Assembly: GCA_020845695.1 (NCBI GenBank)
Contig: JADLFG010000031.1
Coordinates: 1 to 64,000, forward strand
DNA: 64,000 nucleotides
Source: Thermoleophilia bacterium
GTDB taxonomy: Bacteria > Actinomycetota > Thermoleophilia > Gaiellales > Gaiellaceae
Direction of reading: 5' to 3'
Shown: piece after piece, positions 1 through 6,815 of the stretch
Layout: every line of letters begins with the position of its first letter
Position numbering within the stretch: position 1 is the stretch's first letter
Notes under the pieces: generated by a model
Told to the model about the DNA's origin: nothing
Database searches by the model: none
The model's input: the letters and a program-made list of their open reading frames with translations, nothing else
Translations under genes and position numbers: made by a program

Positions 1-50
1 TCGCTCCCCCCGACCGCCTCCCGCGAACGCGGGGCAGGAAAACCCGCCCG

Positions 51-980
51 ATGCTGACCCCCCGCATGGCCGAGCTGCTGGCGCGCATCCACCGCGCCAA
101 CAGGCCCGCCTACCACCATCTGAGCCCGCAGCAGGCTCGCATCGCCTACCGCATGGGCGCCGAGATCCTGGACCTGCCGCGCGCGCCACTGGAGCGCGTC
201 GAAGAACTGAGCCTGCCCGGCCCCGGCGGCGCGCTGGCCGCACGCCTGTACGCCCCGAGCGCCGCGCGCCTGCCGGTGCTGCTCTACCTGCACGGCGGCG
301 GCTTCGTCACCGGCAGCCTCGACAGCCACGACGGCGTCTGCCGGGCGCTGGCGGCCGCGACGCCGTGCGTGGTCGTCGCCGTCGACTACCGCCTCGCGCC
401 CGAGCACCGCTTCCCGGCCGCCGTCGAGGACGCGTGGGCCGCGACCGCCTGGGTGGCGGAGCACGCCGCGTCGCTCGGGGCGGACCCGGCCCGGGTCGCT
501 GTCGGCGGCGACTCAGCCGGGGGCACGCTCGCCGCGGTGGTGGCGTTGCGAGCCCGCGACCGCGGTCTCCCGCTCGCGCTCCAGCTGCTCGTTTACCCGG
601 TGTGCGACCTCGCCTGCGACACGGCTTCGTACCGCGAGCTCGCGGACGGCTACGGGCTCACCGCCGCCGCGATGGCCTGGTACCGGGACCGGTACCTGGG
701 CCCGGCGGGCGACCCGGCCGATCCCGAGGCCTCGCCCCTGCGGGCGCCCGACCTCGCCGATGTCGCCCCGGCACTCGTCCTCACTGCCGAGTACGACCCG
801 CTGCGCGACGAGGGCGAGGCGTACGCGCAGCGTCTACGCGCCGCCGGCGTTCCCGTCACGCTCGTGCGCTACGACGGGCTGATTCACGGCTTCTACCGGA
901 TGCCTGCCGCGATCGGACGCGCGCGGGAGGCGCTCGGCGCCTCGGCCGCCGCGCTGCGCTCGGCACTCGCGCAGGGCTAG
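51..980 (+). CDS. alpha/beta hydrolase, HSL-type esterase/lipase
   Basis: A 309-residue protein of the hormone-sensitive-lipase family, which hydrolyses short-chain carboxylic esters in the cytoplasm. The oxyanion-hole motif HGGGF lies near residue 81. The nucleophile motif GDSAGG lies near residue 153. A late Asp (EYDPLRDE) and His (LIHGFY) complete the expected triad. Length is normal for the family. The ATG at 51 is used; an in-frame ATG at 66 is an alternative and neither has a strong ribosome site. Codon use is odd: up to about position 310 leucine is nearly all CTG and GAA codons occur, whereas the rest uses CTC and GAG like the surrounding genes. The substrate cannot be read from the sequence. 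Confidence 0.88.
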   Translation: MLTPRMAELLARIHRANRPAYHHLSPQQARIAYRMGAEILDLPRAPLERVEELSLPGPGGALAARLYAPSAARLPVLLYLHGGGFVTGSLDSHDGVCRALAAATPCVVVAVDYRLAPEHRFPAAVEDAWAATAWVAEHAASLGADPARVAVGGDSAGGTLAAVVALRARDRGLPLALQLLVYPVCDLACDTASYRELADGYGLTAAAMAWYRDRYLGPAGDPADPEASPLRAPDLADVAPALVLTAEYDPLRDEGEAYAQRLRAAGVPVTLVRYDGLIHGFYRMPAAIGRAREALGASAAALRSALAQG

Positions 981-1082
981 ACCGGGAGGGAGGGTCGCCG
1001 CAGCACCCTCCGCTCCCGTTGCGGGTACCCTAGCCGGAGCTTGCGACGCGTGCAACGCGCCGGCCGGCGCCGGCCCCGCTCC

Positions 1083-1088
1083 TATGAT
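1083..1088 (+). promoter_or_regulatory. -10 element TATGAT
   Basis: A good -10 hexamer (TATGAT) about 34 bases upstream of the ATG at 1122. It leaves a short leader that contains an AAGGAG ribosome site. This makes the gene one of the minority here with an evident leader. Confidence 0.45.
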
Positions 1089-1121
1089 TCGCGCTCCGGC
1101 GAGCCGAAAGGAGCGAGGACG

Positions 1122-2054
1122 ATGGCGAGTGTGGCCCTGCGCGCGATGGCGGCGGCGGATCGGGCCGAGGTGGCCGAGCTGATCTGCGTCTCGATGAACA
1201 CCTGGGACATCCTGCACGGGCTCGCGCCCGGGCGGTTCGGCGGCGGCCCGGCGCAGACCGCGCTCTTCTCGCACGTCTACGAGCGTCTCGATCCCGGCCA
1301 CTGCCTCGTCGCCGAGAGCCCCGACAACGGCAGGCTCGCGGGGTCCTGCTACTGGCGGGAGCGCGAGACGCACCTCGCGCTCGGGATCATGAACGTCCAC
1401 CCGAACTACTTCGGCCGCGGCGTCGCCCGCAGCCTGCTCGAGGTCGTGGTCGCGCGCGCCGCCGAGGCAGGGAAGCCCCTCCGGCTCGTCTCCTCGGTCA
1501 TGAACCTCGATTCGTTCTCGCTCTACAACCGAGCCGGGTTCGTGCCGAGCCTCCTCTACCAGGACTTCCTCGTGACCGTTCCCGAGGCCGGGTGCGGTGT
1601 CCGCCCGCCCGGGCTCGAGCGTGTCCGCGACGCCACGCTCGACGACGTCGAGGCGATCGCGGCGCTCGAGCTCGACGTCAGCGGGATCAGCCGGCGCCAG
1701 GACTACCGCTACTTCATCGAGAACGGGGACGGCTTCTGGCACGCGCTCGTCTACGACGGTCCCGGGGGCGGGATCGACGGCTTCCTCGCATCGGTCTGTC
1801 ACCCGCTCTTCGACGAGCTCGGCCCCGGCTTCACCCGCACGGAGGAGCAGGCAGCGGCGCTGCTGGTCGCCCAGCTCGACCGCCGCCCCGGCGCGACGAC
1901 GCTCGCGCTCGTCCCGACCGAGCGCCCGGGCCTCGCGCGGCTGCTCTACTCGCTCGGCGGACGCAACTGCGAGCTGCACGCCGCCCAGGTGCTCGGTCAC
2001 GCGGAGCCGTTCCGGGGCGTCAGCCTGCCGACGTTCCTGCCCGAGACCGGCTAG
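1122..2054 (+). CDS. tandem GNAT acetyltransferase
   Basis: A 310-residue protein made of two GNAT N-acetyltransferase domains in tandem. The first (about residues 3-150) keeps an acetyl-CoA loop in VHPNYFGRGVAR. The second (about 165-305) is more divergent, and its loop is hard to see. I chose the ATG at 1122 because AAGGAG sits at good spacing and the frame upstream is low-complexity; the frame itself opens at a TTG at 1041. The acetyl acceptor is unknown. The stop is two bases before the next start, so the epimerase gene is probably co-transcribed. Confidence 0.85.
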   Translation: MASVALRAMAAADRAEVAELICVSMNTWDILHGLAPGRFGGGPAQTALFSHVYERLDPGHCLVAESPDNGRLAGSCYWRERETHLALGIMNVHPNYFGRGVARSLLEVVVARAAEAGKPLRLVSSVMNLDSFSLYNRAGFVPSLLYQDFLVTVPEAGCGVRPPGLERVRDATLDDVEAIAALELDVSGISRRQDYRYFIENGDGFWHALVYDGPGGGIDGFLASVCHPLFDELGPGFTRTEEQAAALLVAQLDRRPGATTLALVPTERPGLARLLYSLGGRNCELHAAQVLGHAEPFRGVSLPTFLPETG

Positions 2055-2056
2055 CG

Positions 2057-2998
2057 GTGCCGGTTCTGCTCACGGGAGCGACGGGGTTTCTCGGCCGTCA
2101 ACTCGTCCCGCTCCTGCTCGAGCGGGGAGAGACGCTGCGGGCGTACGTCCGGCCGGGCACGCGGGCGGACGGGCTGGCCGGGCCGGGGGTCGAGGTCGTC
2201 CGCGGGGAGCTCGGCGACCGGGACGCCCTCGCGCGCGCCGGCGCGGGTTGCCGTCTCGTCTACCACCTCGCCGGTCTCGTCGCGCACGAGCGCCGCGACC
2301 TCGAGCGCCTGCGGGCCGTCAACGTCGAGGGCGTGCGGTCGCTGCTCGCCGCTGCCGAGCCCGGGGCCCGGATCGTGCACGTGTCGAGCGTCGCCGCGGT
2401 CGGGCCGGCATCCGGGCCGGATCGGCCCGCCGACGAGGAGAGCCCTTTCCCGGGCCTCGCCGAGCGACTCGTCTACGCCGCGACGAAGCGGGAGGGCGAG
2501 CAGGTCGCGCTCGCCGCCGCCCGGGCCGGGCGGGACGTGGTCGTGGCGAGCCCCGGCTTCCTGATCGGCCCCGGCGACGTCTACGGCGTCTCGACGTGGC
2601 CGGTGCGTCGCTACCTGCAGGGCACGCTGCGCGTGCACGTGCCCGGTGGGCTCAGCTACGTCGACGTGCGTGACGTCGCCGCCGCCCTCGTCACGCTCGC
2701 CGAGCGCGGCCGCGCTGGCGAGCGAACGATCCTGACGAGCAGGGAGGGGAACCTCTCGCACGAGCAGTTCTTCCGCCGGGTCGCCGAGGTGACCGGGGTG
2801 CGCCGGCGCATGGTCGGGCTGCCACCGCGCGCCGCCGTGCTCGCGGCCCGCGCCGTACCCTGGCCGGTGCGGCCGGGCGAGGTGGCCGCGGCCGCGCACT
2901 GGTGGTTCTACGACCCCGCCAAGGCGGAGCGGGAGCTCGGACTCGTCACGCGCCCGCTCGACGAGACGATCGCCGCCACAGCCGCGCAGTACCGCTGA
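2057..2998 (+). CDS. NAD-dependent epimerase/dehydratase (extended SDR)
   Basis: A 313-residue extended short-chain dehydrogenase/reductase. The Rossmann motif GATGFLG is at residues 6-12, and HLAGLVAHER follows in the cofactor half. The catalytic pair is YAATK, preceded by SSVAAVG. Such enzymes act on nucleotide sugars, flavonoid-like ketones or sterols; the substrate here is not determinable. Translation starts at the GTG at 2057, two bases after the GNAT stop, which suggests translational coupling. The open frame extends far upstream, but that part only shadows the GNAT gene. Confidence 0.88.
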   Translation: MPVLLTGATGFLGRQLVPLLLERGETLRAYVRPGTRADGLAGPGVEVVRGELGDRDALARAGAGCRLVYHLAGLVAHERRDLERLRAVNVEGVRSLLAAAEPGARIVHVSSVAAVGPASGPDRPADEESPFPGLAERLVYAATKREGEQVALAAARAGRDVVVASPGFLIGPGDVYGVSTWPVRRYLQGTLRVHVPGGLSYVDVRDVAAALVTLAERGRAGERTILTSREGNLSHEQFFRRVAEVTGVRRRMVGLPPRAAVLAARAVPWPVRPGEVAAAAHWWFYDPAKAERELGLVTRPLDETIAATAAQYR

Positions 2999-3003
2999 GC
3001 GCG

Positions 3004-3018
3004 GGGGCGGTCGCCCCT
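3004..3018. repeat. short palindrome with CCCCTACG tail
   Basis: GGGGCG-GT-CGCCCC followed by TACG lies between the convergent ends of the epimerase and aldolase genes. It resembles the palindrome at 5024-5047, including the CCCCTAC tail, so both may belong to a small REP-like family. It may also help terminate transcription from both sides. Confidence 0.4.
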
Positions 3019-4087
3019 ACGTCATCGGCACCTGGCGCAGGACCTTCGGCTCGATCCGATCGAGGATCTCCGGCAGGCTCTCGCCGGTCGCCGTGATCCC
3101 GTGGTTTCTCAGGCCGATCACCGCGTGCACCGGGTCGGGCTCGCGGGCGAGCAGGTCGGCGACGCTGCGGGCAAGCTCCTCCGTGCCGCACGGATAGTTG
3201 ACGTCGGTCGCCTGGATCCCCTCCATCCAGGCGTGGACGTGCAGGATCGCGCCGACGCCCGGGTGGGCCTGGTAGATCATCCAGTGCTCGATCGCGTCGA
3301 CCGACACGCGCCGCGGCTCGACGTCCGGGGGGACGCTCAGCACGATCCGCCCGCTCGCCTCGTCGTAGTCGGAGACGAGCAGGATGTCGCGACCGGCGAT
3401 CTCGAGCTTCGACTTGTCGACACCGCTCGCGCTCATCCAGAAGCGGCGCGCGTCCTTGCGGGCGGAGAGGTTGCCGTAGGAGAGCCCGCCGATCCCGTAG
3501 AGGCGCTTGACCTGGCGCAGCTCGCGCTCGTCGAGGAGGTCCTCGATCGGGAACGGGGCGGGGAGGAGGTCGAGGTCGCCGAGCCGCCGGCCGGCCTCCT
3601 TGACCTGCTCCACGATCTCGTCGCCCGGCCACAGCTCCGGCTCGAGGTCGGTCCGGAACTCGTTGTCGATCACGAGCCGGGCGGTCGCGAGCGGCAGCAG
3701 CCGCTCGATCACCCCGTCGGCGAGCCCGGCCTCCCCGTCGCGGGCCTCGACGCCGTAGTGCCCGCGCTCCATGGTCGTGAACCACACGCCCCGATCGGGC
3801 ACGTAGCAGAGCACGATGTTCGCGAGCGCCCGGACGAGCATCGGGTAGTTCGTCTGGAGCACGTCCGCGGGCACGTCCGGCAGCTCGTGGATCGCCGCCA
3901 CGAACGTGCCCCTCGCCCCGCGGCGGTACGGCTTCGGGTCGCTCGTGTCAACGAGATTCAGGACGAGATCGGGTTCGTCGCCGTCCGCGGCGGGCGAGAA
4001 GCCGGCCCGGTCGAGCGCCGCCGCGAGCTCGCCGGCGAACCGCTCGAACGCGGGCGATGTCGCCTGTCCCCAGAGCCTGTAGGTCAT
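3017..4087 (-). CDS. class II aldolase/adducin-domain protein with N-terminal extension
   Basis: A 356-residue protein. The C-terminal half (about 165-350) is a class II aldolase/adducin domain. HVHAW supplies two zinc-binding histidines and RNHGIT a third, and GNLSAR is the phosphate-binding loop type. Family members cleave or epimerise phosphorylated sugars using Zn. The first 160 residues are not part of that domain and I do not recognise them; they carry NLVDTSDP, FVAAIHELPD and an alpha/beta pattern. A purine-rich ribosome site (GGAGGAGAG) precedes the ATG. Typical stand-alone aldolases are about 200-230 residues, so this is a fusion or an expanded family. Confidence 0.82.
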   Translation of the reverse strand: MTYRLWGQATSPAFERFAGELAAALDRAGFSPAADGDEPDLVLNLVDTSDPKPYRRGARGTFVAAIHELPDVPADVLQTNYPMLVRALANIVLCYVPDRGVWFTTMERGHYGVEARDGEAGLADGVIERLLPLATARLVIDNEFRTDLEPELWPGDEIVEQVKEAGRRLGDLDLLPAPFPIEDLLDERELRQVKRLYGIGGLSYGNLSARKDARRFWMSASGVDKSKLEIAGRDILLVSDYDEASGRIVLSVPPDVEPRRVSVDAIEHWMIYQAHPGVGAILHVHAWMEGIQATDVNYPCGTEELARSVADLLAREPDPVHAVIGLRNHGITATGESLPEILDRIEPKVLRQVPMT

Positions 4088-4202
4088 CTGTCCCTCTCCT
4101 CCCCCGATGCGCGGGCACGGCCCGCTCGCCGGGTCGAAGTGTAGGCCAAGCGACGCCGGCGGCGACGGCGCGGGCTCGCTCGCCGGCGAGCGGCGGCGGA
4201 GC

Positions 4203-4208
4203 TAGTAT
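4203..4208 (+). promoter_or_regulatory. -10 element TAGTAT
   Basis: TAGTAT ends 11 bases before the ATG at 4220, so the predicted transcript would have only a 4-5 base leader. No -35 element is recognisable. Confidence 0.4.
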
Positions 4209-4219
4209 CGGTCGCGACG

Positions 4220-4903
4220 ATGCGCAACCCGTTCCGCTCGGAGCGTGACGCGTTCCTGGCCGCCGTCGGGCTGGCGGCGCTCGTGGCGGCCGCCGTGCTC
4301 GTCGGGCTCGCGAGCCGCACGGCAGCGTACGTGCTCCTCGCTGCCGGGCTCGGCGCGGCGGCGGGCGCGCTCGTCGTGCTCGGCCGCCGGGAGCGAGGCC
4401 CCGGCACGCTGCGAACGGCGGCGGCGGAGGGGCCGCACGAGCGCGACCGGCGCCGGACGCATCGGGTGCTCGTGGTCGCGAACGAGACGCTCGAGGGCGA
4501 CGAGCTGCGCCGGGAGCTGATGACGCGCGTGGAGCTGTGGCCCGAGCTCTTCGTCGTCGCGCCCGTGCTCGCCTCGCGGACGCACCTCTGGACGAACGAC
4601 ACGGATCGCGAGTACGGGGAGGCGACAAGGCGCCTCGACGCGACGCTCGCCTGGGCGGCGGAGCACGGTCTGGCCGCGCACGGCACGGTCGGCGACGAGG
4701 ATCCGGTGATCGCCGTCGCCGACGCGCTCAGGCGGTTCGAGGCGGACGAGGTCGTGGTCGCGACGCACCCGCCGGGCCGGTCGTCGTGGCTCGAGCAGCG
4801 GGTCGTCGAGCGCATCGGAGCGGAGCTCGACCTCCCGCTCACGCACGTCGTCGTCGAGCTCGCGCGGGAACGAGAGGCCAGCGGACGGGGACGCGCGGGC
4901 TAG
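4220..4903 (+). CDS. membrane-anchored UspA-like nucleotide-binding domain protein
   Basis: A 227-residue protein. Two hydrophobic helices (about residues 10-30 and 34-52) form an N-terminal membrane hairpin, followed by a charged linker. From residue 75 comes an alpha/beta domain that begins HRVLVVANETL and ends with a UspA-like strand/helix pattern (VVVATHPPG, LTHVVVEL). The canonical ATP motif G-x2-G-x9-G is not clearly present, so nucleotide binding is uncertain. Function is unknown; anchoring a stress-protein-like domain to the membrane is the main visible trait. A near-leaderless promoter precedes it. Confidence 0.7.
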   Translation: MRNPFRSERDAFLAAVGLAALVAAAVLVGLASRTAAYVLLAAGLGAAAGALVVLGRRERGPGTLRTAAAEGPHERDRRRTHRVLVVANETLEGDELRRELMTRVELWPELFVVAPVLASRTHLWTNDTDREYGEATRRLDATLAWAAEHGLAAHGTVGDEDPVIAVADALRRFEADEVVVATHPPGRSSWLEQRVVERIGAELDLPLTHVVVELAREREASGRGRAG

Positions 4904-4967
4904 CGTGGCCGCCGGAAGCGCCCGCGCGGCGACCGGCGACCGGAAGCGGTCGCGGCGATCGATGTGG

Positions 4968-4987
4968 GGGCCGGACTCGTCCGGCCC
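4968..4987. repeat. 9-bp perfect hairpin
   Basis: GGGCCGGAC, two bases, then GTCCGGCCC. It is part of the 212-base gap (4904-5115) between two convergent genes, which holds several palindromes and no credible gene. It could end transcription from either side, although no T tract follows. Confidence 0.4.
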
Positions 4988-5023
4988 GCATCCCGGCCCG
5001 GTTCCCGCTGCTCGGACCGAGCT

Positions 5024-5079
5024 GGGCGGGACAAATCCCGCCCCTACATCCGGGCAGGACGGGTCCCGCCCCCACCATC
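5024..5079. repeat. tandem REP-like palindromes with CCCCTACA tail
   Basis: GGGCGGGA-CAAA-TCCCGCCC (5024-5043) is a perfect 8-bp stem followed by CCTACATC. A second, imperfect copy lies at about 5052-5071 (GGGCAGGACGGGTCCCGCCC). The element at 3004 has the same layout. They sit between convergent genes, as REP elements commonly do. Confidence 0.5.
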
Positions 5080-5115
5080 CCCGCGTGCCCCCGCGAGGCG
5101 CCGAGAGACCGCGCG

Positions 5116-5712
5116 TTAGATGATCCCGTGGCGGCGGGCCTCCGCCACCGCTTCCAGTTGCGAATGGCAGCCGAGCCGGCCGAGGGTCGCCCGGATGTGG
5201 TTTCTGACGGTCGTCTCCGAGAGGCCGAGGCGCTCGGCGATCGAGCCCGCGCGGACGCCCTCGGAGAGCAGGCGCAGGATCTCCCGCTGGCGTGCGGTCA
5301 GGACCGGCTCGCCGTTCCCCGCGGCTGTCACCATCCCGGGGGCGGGCGCTTCCTCCGGGGCGTGCTGGAGCAGGTGCACGAGCGTTCGCCGCGAGCCGCC
5401 GCCGAGTACGAGCGTGGAGAGGACGACTCGCTGCGGCCCCCTGGCCGTCGCGATCGAGAGGGTGCACCCGGCCACGGGCTCCCCCGCGAGGGCCCTGCGC
5501 GCGCGCTCGCAGCCGGGTCCGCACACGGGCAGCCCGTCGTCGTCCCGGCCCTGCAGGACCTCGTAGCAGCGCCGCCCGAGCGCCCGCTCGGGCGGAATGC
5601 CCGTCAGCTCCGCGGCCGCCGCGTTCCAGGCGACGACCCGCAGCTCGCTGTCGATGGCGAGCAGCGCGTCCCCGGACGAGACCGCGGGCGTCGCGGGCGG
5701 GGTCGGCGACAC
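5116..5712 (-). CDS. PAS-LuxR transcriptional regulator, nar-flanking copy 1
   Basis: A 198-residue regulator. A PAS domain spans about residues 10-110 (LLAIDSELRVVAWN, AAELTG). A LuxR/NarL helix-turn-helix spans about 130-198 (LTARQREIL, GLSETTVRNHI). The PAS domain carries Cys49, Cys64 and Cys68, the same C-x14-C-x3-C spacing as in the paralogue at 16132-16821, which suggests a metal, Fe-S or thiol sensor. The GTG at 5712 is chosen because the PAS homology begins right after it. The gene diverges from the nitrate-reductase cytochrome gene, so it probably controls that operon in response to oxygen, nitrate or NO; the signal is inferred only. Confidence 0.85.
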   Translation of the reverse strand: MSPTPPATPAVSSGDALLAIDSELRVVAWNAAAAELTGIPPERALGRRCYEVLQGRDDDGLPVCGPGCERARRALAGEPVAGCTLSIATARGPQRVVLSTLVLGGGSRRTLVHLLQHAPEEAPAPGMVTAAGNGEPVLTARQREILRLLSEGVRAGSIAERLGLSETTVRNHIRATLGRLGCHSQLEAVAEARRHGII

Positions 5713-5775
5713 CCATTCGTTCCTAATCGCACTAGTCGTGCTACAAAACACTACGCAGCCCGGCGTACCTGGCCT

Positions 5776-5821
5776 TGACCAAAAATGATTACTCTGCCAC
5801 TGACAAAAACTGATCAGGGAG
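5776..5821 (+). promoter_or_regulatory. direct repeats and shared GATCAGGGAG box upstream of nar operon
   Basis: This is an AT-rich island in the divergent region. TGAC-N6-TGAT occurs at 5776-5789 and again at 5801-5814, 25 bases apart. The second copy runs into GATCAGGGAG (5812-5821), which recurs at 16965-16974 before the radical SAM operon. In both places a -10-like hexamer follows within about 30 bases. It is a candidate operator for the flanking PAS-LuxR regulators. Confidence 0.45.
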
Positions 5822-5998
5822 CGCCTCGCGCGTGGCGATAGCGTGCCGGTGAAGGTCGACCGATTCCGGGAGGGAACGCTGTGGGGGAGGATGAGCAGGG
5901 GTACTGGGCCGCGCGGATGCGCGCCACCGCCCCGCCGGCGGCAGCCTGCCTGCCGGGTCTTCGCCTCTTTGCACCCGTGCGCACAGGAGGTACGCGTC

Positions 5999-6808
5999 TT
6001 GGCTAGATCCGTCCGGCGTCCGCTCGCGCTCGCGCTGCTCGCGGGCGCGCTGCTCGTCTGCTCGAGCGGGCCAGCGCTCGCCCAGGCGGACGAGGGCGAG
6101 GCCCTCTTCCAGGAGAAATGCAGCGGCTGCCACACGATCGGCGGAGGAGCCCTCGTCGGCCCCGATCTCCAGGGTGCCGTCGACCGGCGCGGCGGCCCCG
6201 ACGCGACCGCCGCCTTCATCGTCGATCCGGCCGGTACGGCGATGCCGAACCTCGGCGTCACGGCCGATCAGGCGGCCGCGATCGTGGCCTTCCTCTCGGC
6301 CTCCGCAGCCCCCCCCGAGACGCCTCCGACGGAGACGGCACCTCCCGAGACCGCGCCGGCGCCCGGCACGGGGGACGCCGTCCGCGGCAAGAACCTGTTC
6401 GAGGGGCGCAGCGACTTCGACGGCGGCGGCCCCGCCTGCCTCTCCTGCCACAGCGTGGCGGGGATCGGGGCGCTCGGCGGTGGCGCCCTCGGTCCCGACC
6501 TCACCGGCGCGTTCGCGAAGTACAACGGCGAGACCGGGCTCGTGGCGTCCCTGACGACCGTCGCGTTCCCGACCATGCAGCCGGTCTACACTGGCGCGCC
6601 GATCACGGAGCAGGAGGCGCGCGACCTCGCGGCGTTCCTCGCCGAGGCGCCCCAGGCGACCCGCCCCGGCGGGTCGGCCTGGAAGCTGTTCGTCCTCTCC
6701 ATCGGCGGCGTCGCGGCGTTCGCCGCCTTCGCCCTGCTCGTCTGGCGGAGCCGGCTCGCAGGGGTGCGCCGGCCCCTCTTGCGTCGTCTCAACCCCCGGC
6801 AGAAGTGA
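5999..6808 (+). CDS. narC: membrane-anchored dihaem cytochrome c (NarC-like)
   Basis: A 269-residue protein. A signal peptide covers about 1-29 (ends ALAQA). CSGCH (41-45) and CLSCH (147-151) bind two c-type haems. Likely Met ligands are in AMPNLG and FPTMQP. A Pro/Glu/Thr-rich linker (about 104-125) separates the two domains. A transmembrane helix at about 228-250 is followed by an Arg-rich tail. The TTG start at 5999 has a perfect AGGAGG eight bases upstream. The gene opens the nar operon seven bases before narG, as narC does in Thermus, where a dihaem cytochrome is needed for the membrane nitrate reductase. It probably passes electrons between the membrane and a periplasmic or reductase partner. 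Confidence 0.88.
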   Translation: MARSVRRPLALALLAGALLVCSSGPALAQADEGEALFQEKCSGCHTIGGGALVGPDLQGAVDRRGGPDATAAFIVDPAGTAMPNLGVTADQAAAIVAFLSASAAPPETPPTETAPPETAPAPGTGDAVRGKNLFEGRSDFDGGGPACLSCHSVAGIGALGGGALGPDLTGAFAKYNGETGLVASLTTVAFPTMQPVYTGAPITEQEARDLAAFLAEAPQATRPGGSAWKLFVLSIGGVAAFAAFALLVWRSRLAGVRRPLLRRLNPRQK

Positions 6809-6815
6809 GGATCAC

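Noticed and set aside
5770..5820. FNR/CRP-type palindrome in the nar promoter
   Set aside because: TTGAC and TGATCA halves are present, but no TTGAT-N4-ATCAA palindrome can be built. Direct repeats describe the site better.
5843..5998. Upstream extension of the cytochrome gene from a GTG at 5843
   Set aside because: A perfect AGGAGG and a signal peptide beginning at the TTG at 5999 favour the shorter protein; the extension is not protein-like.
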